Shown here: positions 22,804 to 35,994 of the stretch, piece by piece
Layout of the letters: each line of letters starts with the position of its first letter
How positions within the stretch are numbered: position 1 is the first letter of the stretch
Origin: Drechslerella dactyloides
Taxonomy: Eukaryota > Ascomycota > Orbiliomycetes > Orbiliales > Orbiliaceae
Length of the DNA: 64,000 nt
Direction of reading: 5' to 3'
Assembly: GCA_020064725.1 (NCBI GenBank)
Contig: JAGTWJ010000017.1
Coordinates: 2,604,001-2,668,000, forward strand
Made by a program: the position numbers and the translations under genes
The notes under the pieces: generated by a model
The model's database searches: none
The model's input: the letters and a program-made list of their open reading frames with translations, nothing else
What the model was told of the DNA's origin: nothing

Positions 22804-25518
22804 GTTGGGCAAAGCAAAGGATGGAAATGAAAACAAGGCAAAAGGACTGTGAATTGACGACGACGAACGACGACAAAGAGCAATTAATAACAGCCGACGA
22901 TGTATAATAAAACGGACAAAAAGAAAAGGACCGTCTGAATTGAACTGAAAGCGGACTCCACTATCTCTTTAAGGCGGAGTAAGGGCCTTTGCTCGATAAG
23001 AGGAACAGCACGCTGGTGGAGGAAGGAACCTGCCCACGATACCAAGGAGGGAGGGCACCGTTTTTATGGCAACCGCAGTCTGGGCTTCTTCGGTTCCCTC
23101 GCTTTTCGTGCCCAGCACCCCGCGGACACTAAATCGCCACGGTCTGGAGCCCAGAGTGGTCACTTTCCACTACTCGCGGGCGGAGGAGGAACGAACAGTC
23201 AGTCGATCAGGCCCAATGGCCGAAACTTCGTCGACCAAAACGCACTGGTGAATCCTGTTCCCTGCAGGGCGCCCTTGTTGCAGGGGGCCTGCGGCGTGAG
23301 AAAAAAAAGAACAGAGGACAGAAGTCTTCGGCGCTGCTACCCTTGTCTTGTCCTCCGTGTCTCTTGTCTCTCAGAGCTCAATCCGGTGCTGGGGCTGAGG
23401 GTTGTTTCGGGCCCGCTGGCTCCCCTCACTAGTTCCGCTGGAAGGGATGGCTGTAAGGCTGCAACCTCTGCAACTTTGGTTGTCCAACCCGTCGAGATAT
23501 CCGAGCGCTTCAGGCCGCTAGTTGGTGTTAATATCGTCAGAGCACATGAAGCCCGTAGGAGCATGCACAAAGAGGCCAAAACCTGTAGCCATGGCGGCTC
23601 CTTTATACTGACTTTTCGGGCAATATCGACGCCCGAGATGCCAGCCTCTTCCGCGAAACCAAGGGCAAGAATGAGTTCTCAAATTTCCAAACCAGCAGCG
23701 ATTTTCGTTCGCCTGATCGCTGCCACACCCAAGCTTGAGACTAGCAATGGGCGCGCGCCCGTTCTTTCAATCACGTCCCATCCGACCGATATTCATTCCT
23801 CCCTCGGTATCCTGCAACCCCCTGCAAAGGAGCATTCAAGCTTTTCGCCGTTGCACCGCATTGAGGACAGAAAAGCCACGGATCCCAACGTTAACCGTTA
23901 GTCGAGCTAGCTCGAGGGTTGTAAGAAAATGCCCGCGCGGAAAGGACGTTGGAGGAACGTTAACAGTATGGATAGTATGTGTGTACCCATGCCCTGTATG
24001 CCCGCTGGCGGGCGGGCAGCGAGGCAGGTCATCGCATTGAGGACTGACTTGGATTGCAGATGTTTGTCCCCAGATGCTTTTCCCGTTTCCGACTGCTGCT
24101 TTGAGCAGCACGCCAGAAACTTCGCCACGGGCGACATGCTCGCTTCACCACGCGCACGTTAGGATTCTGTGGATCGTCAGGACTTCGATTGGAGACCTCC
24201 GCTATATCTTCCACCGGTATGCTATATCGGCACTTTTGCCTCTTGTCTCTCCTTCCCTTGGTTCTCATCCGCTTCCGGAGAAATCGAGTTGTGTTAGCCC
24301 TGAACTAAGAATAACAAGCTTTGGATACCGTCCGGGGAGCGGTGGGAATCCTTCTGCTCCCGTGGGTGGAATTGAGCAGGAGCGGTAATCGCCTGGTATG
24401 GATATGTCCTGTACATGGAATGTAAGAGTACATACGGCCGTTGTTCCCATCGCAGAAGGTTCCATTGAAGACCTCGCAGCCTCGATCAGGCCCTAAAAAA
24501 GGCTGCGTGGCATGCTGATTAGACCCTGCTGGAACTCAGCGGTGGCCGCGTGAAGCAGCTATTTGTTAGCCTCGTATCCGCGGGGCTTCCTTTGAACCAG
24601 CCTACCGGTCGACTTTTCTTCCTTCCTGTTGGGTACCTGCTCGCATGGGCTGTTGGATTTGTACGAGACCAGATTTAATTTGTGATGTCGCTGAGCTTTT
24701 GCAGTTTTGTTGGTGTCGAGATTACCATGCCCATGGCCATGGAGTCAGAATCGTTCGATGCGGACCGTCTCGGCGCCCGGGCTGCTGTTGGAGACAACAC
24801 ACCTCGGTCCACACAAGTCAACCGCCGACATCTGTGTCCTCAAGTTCAGTTGGACAAACTGCTAAAGAAGCGCTCGAGTAACAGCCATGGCGGCGCGTCG
24901 AACGTAACAGCCGGCCTACAGATACTCGCTTGGTACTTGCTACACGCTGGTTGCTGGCCTGCCGACCCACTTATGCAAGCCCGGCCAGCCAGCGTCCTGC
25001 CCGGCGGGATTTTCACGAGTTTCAAGCTTTTTGATTAATGTTACATCCGGCCAGCTCGTACGTAAATCCCGCGCGGGGCGTCCGGCGCCCACCAACTCGT
25101 AACTCGGTACATCTATACTTGTAAGTAAGCATGCTTACATGAGTGCTTACTCAATTAATAACGAGGTCTACGTATGCCATTTGATAGGGCAATCTCGAAA
25201 TCGCATGATCAGGTAAAGCATTGATCAACTGAAAGCTTAAAAAAATCAAATCGGCAGAACACACGCCACTATGCAATATGTTCCGCAACTTTGAGCACCT
25301 TAACGTTACATCGATAATCAATGTTCCTAGCCACGCTCCATGGATCCAAGACTAGACTGGTCAACAATTCAGGGCTTATGGGTACAAGTATCAACAAGGA
25401 GGAATGAAAGAGTGCAGTTTGCAACGTTTGCAAGACCGCGTATATATACACATTAAAAGGCCCAAGAACGTTCGCACTTTGAACAAGAAAACAGGACACC
25501 AAGCTAGGGACGATCACC
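22804..25518. other. Spacer, no supported gene
   Basis: The 23.0-24.9 kb part is GC-richer than the flanks and has frames open on both strands, including one of 217 codons at 23248-23901 that starts with GTG and has no recognisable motif. A perfect 14-base palindrome (GTAAGCATGCTTAC) lies at 25125-25138. I see no splice chain linking these frames to a protein family. Confidence 0.45.
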
Positions 25519-27594
25519 CTATATAGATGTGTTATCGTTGTAATACATCGCTTGAGAGTGTACCTCCTGGCCGGTATTGCCTAGGCTCCAGCCCAATCTG
25601 ATGCTGATAAACTGCATTAAATGCGCTGCAATCTGCAAGTAACCAAGCAAAAGTGTTAGCAGCCGCAGGTGCAACTCGCAGGCGATTACAAACAGCCGGT
25701 GTTATATGTTAGGGATCGCCTATGCAGACGCATGGAGAGGCAGGGAGGCAATGCAAGGGAGCGGGGGCAAGCTGAACTCTTACCTTGATGTAGCCGACAT
25801 CGGTGGGGTGTCCTTTGGGGTTAATGTCGCCAAACTGCAGAATGCCGGTCGTATCGAAGTAATAGACATTGTTATTCCCGCCATTCCGGAAGTAGTTGAC
25901 GGCGTTTTGGATCGCTGTCTGGTACCTGTTGGGATTTTGGCGGTACGTATTTCCTAGTGGCCAATGACTGTCAGCCGGTCGTTGCAGGTACTATACGAAG
26001 AACTTTTACAGTGTCGCAATATATCAACCGGTAACTCCCGGCACAGCGGTTTTTCTCTCTTCTCCTCCGAGATGAGACATCTCGGAATTCCCAATGCATT
26101 CCGAAGGGATTGTATCTCCACTCACCGGACCTGGTGTACCCATTCCAGAATTGGACCGCAATTATTTGCGCCCTCGGGTACTTGCTTCTGACATCGTTTA
26201 TAAGTTGGATGTAATTCTGCTGAAAGGTGCTCTCTGGGACGGCCGTGGTCCCCTGCTTGTAGTTTATGTCGTTGGTACCCAGATTTATAATCTGCACTCG
26301 AATTCCAGACCATCAGCCACCAAATCAAGTATAAGATATGACAGCATAAAGGGTACTGATATATACACACCACAAGGTCGGCGGGTTGGGTTGTAGTAAA
26401 ATTCCACGGAGCAGGGTTTGACCCATACACCTGCTGCGCGCGCACGCCGCTATCGCTAGCTTGCTGCCACTGGAAGAGCTGCCCGCGCGTACTGCCATAA
26501 CATAGCTTGTCTGTCAAGCAGATACCCGTATCTGCATGTGAACGGCAAAGAAAATGCCCGGCATTAGTGAAATCCTGTCCGTCAAGAGCTCACCCGCACA
26601 TTTCTAAGGCTGGCGTCAATAAACTTACATGCAACCAGTGAGTATTCGACATTGCCGAGTCCCTCACAGAGACTCCATCCAATACCGCTCATCGCTTCGT
26701 ATGTGCCGGTATAGCCCACTGTCAGAGAGTCGCCAATCATCTCAATCTTGCGAGAGTAATTGGGGACGCTGGATATAGCGAAGCCGGCGGCGACGTGGAC
26801 GGCCTTCATTTGCACGCCAAGTGCCCAGTTTGTGACACTATTCACCTTTTGTCAGAACGCGGCTCTATGTCTGACAATATATTATATTTGAACTCAAGCT
26901 TGTGTGACAAGACCAAGCGTGCCAGATCAAGCATCAATTCGGAAAGTGGGGGACACGCGTCCGCGTCCGAGCTCCGCGGCGCTTCTTAAATGTACGTACT
27001 GGAATTCAAAGATAGTTTCCTGTCCGGCCTGTAATCCTTGAGTGGTCTCGCTGACGAACTGGTATGACCGATTGGCCGTCACGTTTGCAAAGTTCCATGG
27101 AAGACCCGATACTCCTGTTGGAGGGATTGAGACATTAGCGCAAGACCTAGAGTTACACAAGCCCGCATCCTATCACCAACACACGTCCTGCGATAACCGG
27201 TAATTCTCTTCCATTTTTGATCGTTTTGTTGGACGAAAATCTCTCCTTCAAAAACCATTCTCAGGGAAGAAAGCTTACTCCAGGATAATAGGACATTGTT
27301 GGACGTATTCTCCCCGAACGTAATTGCGACCTTGCTCCCTGTATACCGAAACTTCACACCAGGCGCTGCCCACCACGAAATTCTCCGGCTGCACCACCGT
27401 CCCTTGTACCCGATCTCAGGGGCACTGGCGTCGTAGGTCCTCCAGCCCACGTCGGTGGTCTTGATAGGTGTTGGGAGGGCGGTCGCTTGGCCGGTTGGAG
27501 GGTAAGGGTTGAGACGTTTTTGGCCGTTTTCCCAAATAGTTGCGACCGCAGGGGCGACACACGCGAGCGCAGAAACCAGGTAGAGCAGTCGCAT
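25519..27594 (-). CDS. Secreted SGNH/GDSL esterase, carbohydrate-esterase (CE2-like) type
   Basis: Eight exons on the minus strand: 27594-27279, 27245-27198, 27114-26996, 26845-26629, 26531-26371, 26291-26126, 25953-25784 and 25632-25519, giving 436 residues; every junction keeps phase. Residues 1-19 are a signal peptide (MRLLYLVSALACVAPAVA). Residues about 45-160 form a beta-rich N-terminal module (GRW...ISWWAAPGVKF, NVTANRSYQFV). The SGNH domain follows: GDSLTVGY with nucleophile Ser201, NLGTND with Asn294, and the C-terminal HPTDVG with His391. This two-module order resembles CE2 acetylxylan esterases. Expected role, by family: removal of acetyl or similar esters from plant or fungal cell wall polysaccharide outside the cell. 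Exons 1-3 around the second intron fit the family less well, so residues 106-121 are the least certain part. The exact substrate is unknown. Confidence 0.88.
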
Positions 27595-30140
27595 CTTGGA
27601 ATTTTGGCGCGAAATTCTTCGATAGGCGAGCAAGAAAACAGAAGACCGAAATGCACAACCTGCGATGTGAAGATCGAAACTTCAGCACCTGCGCGCGTTA
27701 ACAATAAATACTGATAGGTCGAGGAGACTGCGAGTAAGTGCCAAGTATTATATAATATAATATGTATCCTCAGGGTTCATATCCGGCGATTTAGTTTCAG
27801 CAAAATTAAATGAAACCAAACAATGCTCTTGAACTTCCCGCGGATATAATTGCGATCTCAACAACCGTTATTCAGACGACTTAGCTTCTTCTTCTGTCTG
27901 ACGAGTACTTGTAACCCTAGTGCGAATCTTTCTCACTAGCTGGAACGGGCAGTAAATATAGGTATAACCAGATATTAGCCACAGGCCAAGGATATTGCGG
28001 GCCGATGATCGACATACCGGGCGCCAATATACCAGACAATGCCCCTCTTGGTCACCCGCCGCGTGTTGGTACCTGGTGAAGCGAACGGCCACGAGGCTGA
28101 TATCCCGTCGATGCTATCTCGCGCGTGGGCGTCTGCTGATACTACCGACTGCATCGGCGATGATGTGAGGGTGGCAGGGGTCGATCCAGACACTAAGTAC
28201 TTATAGATGTCGTCTGGTCATGCGGCAGGCACATGTCGGCGCCGAAAAAACACCATTTCGCCGAACCATCACGCGGACTTTTATATTAATATATATATTA
28301 TAGGGCGTCGATGTTCTATAGGATTCTCCAAAAACGACAATACGCAACTTGCCTAGTCCCGTAGACCTGGCCTCAATTTTCCAGACTCGTTTAGACATCC
28401 AAGAGCTGCCCTGAAGTTCTGCGAATTGTTGTTCAGAGAAAAATCATCGCTTAGAATCATCATGCGTGTCCAATTGGATTCGAAAGGGGGAAACAACTTT
28501 TATGCATTATAGGATAACAATGCGGCAGGGCCGATCGTGCATACAGATCCATGGATATGCATGCACTCCGGTCCATTTCTATAACCTTATCAGCTTCACG
28601 AATGTGCCCAAGTCCGGAAAGTGGTGCTATGATCCCGATCTCATATCCTCGAACTGCCTCCACATGCTGCCGCAACTGATCGTCTACAAATCTTGGCGCC
28701 TTGTATCCGAGGGCTTGGTCCTGGGCAGCCAGCACTCTAGGCAAGATGCATCAACTCATTCGAAATTACTTATCTACTAGTAGCACCAGATGTTTATCGC
28801 GAGTCGTATGAATATCCAAATATTTAAATTCCACCCAATTAAGCTTGTTACAGATTAAGCGAATCCAGAAGCAAATAATGATAACGTAAAATCGCACTGC
28901 GTGCCTGCCGATCACGTAGCGAATCGTATCTTATTATTAAGTACGTGCATTATATTACTCAGGGTTCATGCGCCATGCGGACATTGAAGTATACTATAGT
29001 AGAATGTATGGTGGACCGAGAGCCGAGAAACTTAGCTTATCGGGACGTTTCAACATTCAGCGCATGCTCGAACGTTCGAGAATTGGGACTTTGGCGTTGT
29101 GGCTTGGTCTCGTAAACCAAACCCTCCCTTTTACACGTTTAGCTTACGTTTTGATGAAGTAGATTACTTATGATATGATCTGCGCGCCCACATATGCATG
29201 CATGCGTGGAAAATACACACTATAGACGTGCCGCATTACCTGGTACCTTGCATAACTGGACTTCCCGAACAGTGGGGCGTTTCGGTCGACTCGCTCGAAC
29301 CCGTTCGTACGAAAAGCCGTATTTTTGGAGTCGGCCTAAATACGAGCCCTAGTGGGATGCTGAGTACGAGACTTATTATTAATTGGTCCCGACGGATATA
29401 GATATCGCGAGCCTTTCAATTAATCTCAACGCCCTTCCGTGTAAGTCTACCTCTCTTATTCTAGCATAGAGGTTTCGGAGTCATTAATATTATATTGGTC
29501 ACGAAACAGTCAGAATACTGACCGTATATGGTCAAGATACCCCTTGGCTAGGTAGCTAACGTATAAGACGATCGTGAGAGACGTTACTATATCGTATGGA
29601 AATCAAGATTGCGGAAATTGCTAGCAGACATGGAGAAGCTGTGCCACCCGGGGAAATTCGATATTCCTCATCCGATTTCCATTGCAAGTCATCAGAATGG
29701 CTATAGGAGTGTCGTTATATCCGAATTAGGACATAGATGTGATTATATGATAATCCTATCCACTATGATATTTGAAAGCATGTGAACGTCTGCCTGTAGT
29801 TCCGGACAGAGTGAACGCCCTGCAGGCCATGCATGCCAGGTATACGGGACGCTGTGACGAAGATCTCTACGTTATCTCTATCTACTAATGTATACCATCT
29901 TTAGAATGTACACCGTGCGAGGCACATTAATGCGTTGCGTGCAATAACAAAGTATGATATGTCATCCTACACAGTCAAGGCTAGCTAGCTACATGACACT
30001 GCTGACGACGGACTCCGACCATCGCCGTTATGCTATTATATATTACCTATACACAACCACCTTATTATATCGTCCGTCGCAACATCAATTGTTACACTGA
30101 TCCATCTGCTCAATCATAGGCACCTAAGTGCATAGGCGAT
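27595..30140. other. AT-rich spacer, no gene seen
   Basis: Both flanking genes are on the minus strand: the esterase's 5' side is at 27.6 kb and the DUF2235 gene's 3' side at 30.14 kb. Only short frames are present, with AT-rich words and TGCATGCA-type palindromes (near 28558 and 29190). Nothing else is supported. Confidence 0.6.
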
Positions 30141-32218
30141 CTACAGATGGAAATGGTGGTGATGATGGTCTTTTCTACCAACCTCCACACTTCGTCTTCT
30201 GTGGTCGCAATGGAGGCATTCTTCATGCTCGGTCTCGGGTTTCGCGCGTTTACAGTTCATGTAGCCGTCGTTAATGGGCGCGTATCCGCAGCCTGCGCGT
30301 TCGCGCTGGTGCACACTTTCGTGGAAAACGGCGTTGGCAGGTATGTCGCGAGTAAAGCCGAGGTTTGGCGGCCAGTGCCTGGGGACCCAGCGGCCGAATT
30401 CGAGTTCCAGGCGTGTGAATACAGGCAGGACCTCTATAGAACAACCGTCTGGTCAGCTTGAATCTTCCGCACAGAACACGCATGCATTCTAGAAGTTTAC
30501 GTACCGATAATCCACCAGCTAACGACGCCCATATGTGTCCATCCTCGGTTGAACTTGAGCGCGTCGTGAATCTTTGCGACCCCGACTTCGTTCTTCGCCG
30601 CCTTGAACACTTTCTCCACCTCGTCCATCTTCCATGGTAGCCGATCGGGGCTCGTCCGCCCTACACACTTATCTTCGATCTCGAGTACTTCCTCCATCAT
30701 CCAGGCCAGCGCAATGTCGCTGATGTTCGGCACTCCTTCCTCGGGCGTCCATCCGCCACCAATGTCCGCGTGGTTCCCCGGGAACCACACCTCCTTCACA
30801 TCGTGTTCTTCTGGCCGCCACCCCTGCATCTGCGCGTAGAGGCTCGGCTTGAATTTGAGGCGTCGTTCATCGATCGCCACCGCGTGCCGGACGTGGTCTG
30901 CCGCTGGCTGCTGCGTCTCCGGAAAGCTGCGGCGTAACAGCGGCAGCTCGAAGCGACCGACCGAGTTGACGGTGTCGTAGAGACCAAGGATGTGCACCTT
31001 GACACCTGTCCGGCAGAATGTCTCCTTGAAATGTGTCATATGCTTGCGGATTGAGTTTGCATTGTGGGTTTTCATCCGGCGCAGACGCTCGAACTTTGCG
31101 AATGACTTGTAGGCGAAGGGGACCATTTCTTCATTACCGCGAGAGAGAAGGCCGACGTACATGACCATCTGGGTCAAGAAGCGGGCAGTATATGCGCCGC
31201 GGGAAAAGCCTGGTTACAATCGACGTGGTGACATGTTAGCGGATTAATCGCTTGAGTGGTCAGGTTGAGTGCGCGTCGATGTCAATGAGGTCGTGAACAA
31301 CTGAGGAGGGACTCACCGAAGATGTAGATCTTGTCGCCAGGGCTGTAGTAGCGCATGATAAACTGGTATCCTTGAATGACATGATGGTCAAAGCTAGTAC
31401 CGACGGCTTGATCAACGGACTGGTCGATAAAACGCTTTATCTTGGAGAACGGGCCCGGTGCGAAATCGTGCTCGCCGGCAACGTATGTTCCAATACCGGC
31501 TAAGGCAATGCCACTGTTAGACCGCGAGATCTTGATCGGGAAAATAGGGATGCCTGAGCTTACGTTGGTAGTAGAGGTAGATTTGGGGGTCGTGTTTGTC
31601 AAGCATTTGATACCTATGCCCAGTGTCAATATTCAAGGTTTATAAGCCGCCTTTAGCTAATAAGGTCGCAGCTTAGTAGCTTGAGAAGCCCATAGTGGTG
31701 AGAGCTTACATTTTGATAATATTTGTATCCTGAATTATTAGGGTTAGCACAATATTTCCTATATAAGCGGCTTGTTGTGAACCTACAGAAGTATTCCCTT
31801 TGAATTTATTGCCCGTCCCATCAAAGAACAAAACGAGCTTCTTCGGCCGGACCTGGATCTCAGTAATCCCAGCATCTTTGTACGGCAGCGGATCGAGCTC
31901 AAGGTCAAAGCTGTCCTTCGTCATCGCGGACATTATTGTCGACGACTTGCGCATTCGACCCGGCCCGGGAGGGCTGTCACGCTCGGTATTGCCGCTCAGT
32001 GGCGACTTTTCATTGAATTGCGAACCATCCGCGACAGAGGTGTCTATATGAGGCCGTGGCGGTGTTGCTTTCGCTTCCGGTATCGATGACAGCGAGGTCC
32101 CGTTTCCTGGCGACATTGGAGCTGATTCTTTCTCCGTTATGGTGTTTGGGTCTCGACCTGCTGTTGGGTATGCATCTGGGTCGCTGGACCAGACGCCCGG
32201 CTTACTTATATCTGCCAT
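30141..32218 (-). CDS. DUF2235 family alpha/beta-hydrolase
   Basis: Six exons on the minus strand: 32218-31787, 31729-31710, 31613-31564, 31499-31317, 31209-30505 and 30448-30141, giving 565 residues. Exon 2 is a 20-nt micro-exon; with exons 3-5 it rebuilds the family core: LVLFFDGTGNKFKG (about 128-141), DTNIIKMYQMLDK, YYQPGIGTYV, then the nucleophile elbow GFSRGAYTAR with Ser231 in G-F-S-R-G. Asp307 (GLYDTVNSVG) and His375 (FPGNHADIGGGW) are the likely other catalytic residues. The C-terminal exon keeps the family's R-D-I-P...HESV motif. Residues 1-120 are disordered and Ser/Pro-rich. Family knowledge: DUF2235 includes phospholipase-like type VI secretion effectors in bacteria, while the large fungal group is mostly uncharacterised. 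No signal peptide is visible, so a cytosolic or membrane-associated hydrolase is inferred. Confidence 0.9.
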
Positions 32219-34442
32219 TTTTAAATCGAGCGAAAAATGTCCCCGTGTGATATCGAAGTTTAAACGCCTAGGATGCTCGGGTCGGCAATCGAAATCGATC
32301 TCTGCAAAGTGGTCAGGGTAGGGGTGAATATATTTCTGGCAGGTCCCGTCAACTTAAAAGTTCCACGGTAGGGATAGTCCTATCGGGTGCATGCGAGATT
32401 CGCCCAAGTGTATACTGCTCTGGTGAGCTGAAGGGAAAAAAATCAGGAAAATGCAAAATTATAAAATGCGAACTAGATGTTTAAAGCGGAGAAACCAGAA
32501 TAGGCAGCCTCTTCTTCCTTACTTCACCACATGTCGCATCGCGCGCCCTGAGCACAGGAGATTGCCTCTTTATATTAGTACCAATGGGCCGCTATTCTCC
32601 TCAGTTCGAATGCGCCAGTGCAGACGCGCCAAGCTGGAATAGGTATGCGCCTGGTAGATCGTCGACAAAGTGAGGAATGGAGAAGAGGCATAGCTGGTCG
32701 GACGGCACTTACACATGGTGCATGTCCATCGTCACTGCAACCCAGTCGGGCCGGAAGATATCGATTCCTGGCGAATCAAAGTGGGTCATCTATCGTGCCT
32801 GGGTGCGATCAGGCAGATCGTGGCTCTTTGGCCGTGATATATTTTGGTGCAACGTGCTCGATTTGGCAACTAGTTACTAATTCATGGCCTTGAAAGCAGC
32901 TGAAGATCGTACAGGATGCGGATGCTTTTGCTGCACTGCACTGCACGAGCTTGAGAGCTGAGCTGAAGAGTGCGGGCGGATGTGTCAATTGTGATGCCGT
33001 ATGGTGCCTAGTTTTCTGGCACAAGAGGCATTCTGACCGTCGCCCCCATGCATAAAATGGCGCTAACTTCAGGGCTAGGCAATCGTAGTGTTCCAAGATC
33101 GTCATGCCGGCCGGACAGGATTTTGATTCAGGTTAGGACGGGTCGACTGAAGTGGAGGTGTACCCGATGTTCATTTGCAGCAAAAAATGCAAGGCCTCAA
33201 GAAACGCCAGAAGACGTCACATTCCGGTGGGACGTTAGACAAATAAGGTTAAGGCTTCGGCCGTGCCGGAACGTTTTTGTTTCTGGATAGCATGCTAAAG
33301 GGCATGTGAAATGTGCAGAGGTATCGATATCCTGAGTCGACACGCATTCGTAAAACGTGACTTTCTAGCCCGTCGTTTCAGTAACGTCTTGGATATTGTA
33401 ACGGAGATTTATTTAACATTCGGAAGCGGGAGGGGTTTTCGTTCGGTAATCTAGGATGGCAGCGATCGATTCGAATCGATTCAATCAAGACAGACGGCGT
33501 CCAACAAGCACAATTAATCAGGGAGGCCGGCGAGACAAGGGTTGAAAACAAGGAAGCCCAGCCCTTCACCAGGACGGCAGGCGGCACACTCCTTGCCTTT
33601 CCGGGCCGAGTAATATCAGACCGAGTTAAAGCGATCTCGCTTGGGCCGCCACCCCATGATTCCATTGGCTTGCTGCAGTCTTTGGCATATATTGAGTTGG
33701 CAGGTTCTTTCGAGGAGTTCCGCTCGGAGTCTCAAGTCTCGCCTTCGGGTAGGATGCGAATTAGAATTCCGGAGCAGCCAAGTGGAGTCCTCTCTGACGG
33801 GATGGAGCGCAACTGCGAGATCCTCTGTCGGTATGTCGTCAGGCAGCCGGATGCCGGCTTTCTTACATATCAGTCCGAAGCTTTGGTTTCGAGTTGGTGG
33901 ATTTGTCTCGCAAGCCAGACGCCTTCTTGCAAGATCTGGGTGGGTGTGAATCGAGAGCATTCTGCTAGCACGGCTTGTAGAATTTTCTCACTGGCTGCAA
34001 CCGTTGTTTTTAGACCAGTTTGAAGACGCTAAGGAACTTGGATGGCCCGCAGATGCCCAAGCAGCTGAGGCTAGAGCAGTCGCAGTCGGATAGCTTCCGC
34101 TTGCCTCTCAGGCCTTTGAACAAGGAGCTTAGAGGAATGGCGCACGTGCTGGTGGGACAGATGTTTTACAACATGTGGCGGCTGTAGCAACACAGTTAGT
34201 GTGGCTGGTGTTGCATTATGCGGCGCTAGATCTAGACGCGCTTCATGACTGCTAAACAACTAGTCTCGAGGCCAGACTTGCCTGGTACTAAAACAACCTT
34301 CCACAATACACAGCGAATAACCTGGAATTCTCATCACCAGACTATCTCCTAACTGTACTACCATTCCGGATCGATAATATCTCAAGAAAACCGAGGTAGA
34401 AAGACCCCTACTAGCTACTTCGGAAACACCAACATACACAGC
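32219..34442. other. Spacer with a possible gene remnant
   Basis: Divergent region between the DUF2235 gene (-) and the tandem DUF427 gene (+). On the minus strand about 34040-33870 a 52-codon frame with helical, coding-like composition (LQAVLAEC, LARQIHQLETK) ends in TGA two bases before a GTAAGA donor-like site. It has no ATG and no partner exon that I could find, so it may be a remnant. The rest shows nothing. Confidence 0.4.
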
Positions 34443-35994
34443 ATGGCGGCAAGCCAGTCACCTGCCGAAAGCCTCGACCCCCAACTCGCCCAAACAAGCA
34501 ATGGTTCTTCAAATGCCCCTGCTGTTGATACGGGGGGCGATGCTTCGGTATCACCGATAGAATCCGGGAATCTTCAGGAACTTCCTGCCAATATCCCGGA
34601 GACTACTCCTTCCGACGCCCCAGAGACCGCTCCTGCCAGTGCCCCTGAGGCTACTCCTGCAGTAGTGGCGAGCTTGACGGAGGATAGCATCCCCGAGACT
34701 ACTCCTGCCAATGACCCAGAGACTACTCCTACAAAAGACTTGAGTTTGGAGGAGAGGAACGCCATCGAGGCTGCTGCTCGAAAAGAGGCTGCTGCTCGAA
34801 AAGCAGCATTGCTTCGACAAAAATACAGCAGGCCGCTTGACCCAACGAAATATCTAGACCCGATCGGCTCGTTCCATCCTCGATTCCCAAAAACTGGCCA
34901 CCATGAGCGCTGCCGAAAGCGCATCCGCGGCTCGCACGAGAGTGTCCTGCTATTCGACACTATGCATGCTCGCTATGTCTTTGAGAACGACTACTTTCCG
35001 ATTTTCTACGTCCGCTTCAACGACTTCTTCAATCCCGGCGAGAATCTCAAGAGTACTAGAGTCAAAGATGCAAAAGTCGACGAGAATGGCATCAAATTCA
35101 TGATGATGTATGGGCTTGCCACTACTATCGAGGCTGATTGGTGGATTAAAGTCAATGGAAAATTGATCGCTCAGATTCACTACATTACTGAGGGACCACT
35201 CCAAGGATTTTGTCGTATCCCATTCAAGGCCATTGGTGAGCATCTCCAGTCTATAGAATTTATACAGCTTGGAAGAGCTGCGAAATTCTTGGTTACTGAT
35301 TTGTATGTGCATAGATACCTGGAGGGAGGAAGAGGACCAGATCGTTGGCTATCCTCGCGATCCATATAAACGGGTCGATGTCCATCAATGCTATCGAACC
35401 ATCCAGTTCAAGATTGACGATCACGTCTTCCAATCTAACCAGGCTGTTGCTGTGTTCCAGGTTGGGTTTCCCGCCCGCTTCTACTTTGGCCACGACATTC
35501 TCAAGCTCAAAAAACCCCTGACGGGACGAAAGATGCCAAACGTACATGCAAAGAAGAACGGGAAGAGGATTGTCTGTCCGTACAAGGGCGAAGGAGAGTA
35601 TGTCTTCCCTCTGAACCGTGCTCCCAGCTTGTCTTGTGCTATCGACAGATGTCGGACATATCGGCTAAGGTATTCTGTGCTGCAGGTACTACAACTTGGA
35701 GATCGGTGGCAAGGAATATGAAAACATCATGTGGGCTTATGACAGACCAAACGCTGAGGTCGCCATCATCAAAAACAGATTTTGCTTCAGCACTCGACAC
35801 CAAAACGTAAGCCCCGTATACTTCGTCGCATAAATGCTTGACTGGTTGCGCGAATGTGGATTAACATACTTGACTGTGGCTATGTCTAGATCTCTTCTTT
35901 CAGGATCGAAGGTGCAAGTCAGAAACTGCCTCCGATCCCTGCTGATCATGGCATGACTATGGAGGAACGCGAGATGTTCAACAACGATACTTGA
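34443..35994 (+). CDS. Protein with two tandem DUF427 repeats
   Basis: Four exons: 34443-35235, 35315-35597, 35686-35806 and 35890-35994, giving 433 residues; all phases close. Residues 1-100 are low complexity with repeated E-T-T-P and D-P-E-T-T-P words. Residues about 101-125 are an Ala/Lys/Glu helix. The first DUF427-like unit spans about 155-264 (KRIRGSHESVLLF...FENDYFPIFYV). The second, about 265-398, is clear: DPYKRVDV, a strand pair (IQFKIDDHVFQSNQAVAVFQVG), FPARFYF, the family hallmark C-P-Y-K-G at 352-356, then MWAYDRPNAEV and FCFS. Family knowledge: DUF427 is a small beta-rich fold common in bacteria and fungi, often in two copies, with no firmly assigned reaction. There is no signal peptide. 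The splice at 35597 uses GTATGT and is needed to restore Y-K-G-E-G-E-Y-Y. Confidence 0.88.

Noticed and set aside
23248..23901. Plus-strand frame of 217 codons
   Set aside because: It begins with GTG, its first ATG is deep inside, the sequence has no family motif, and minus-strand frames overlap it.
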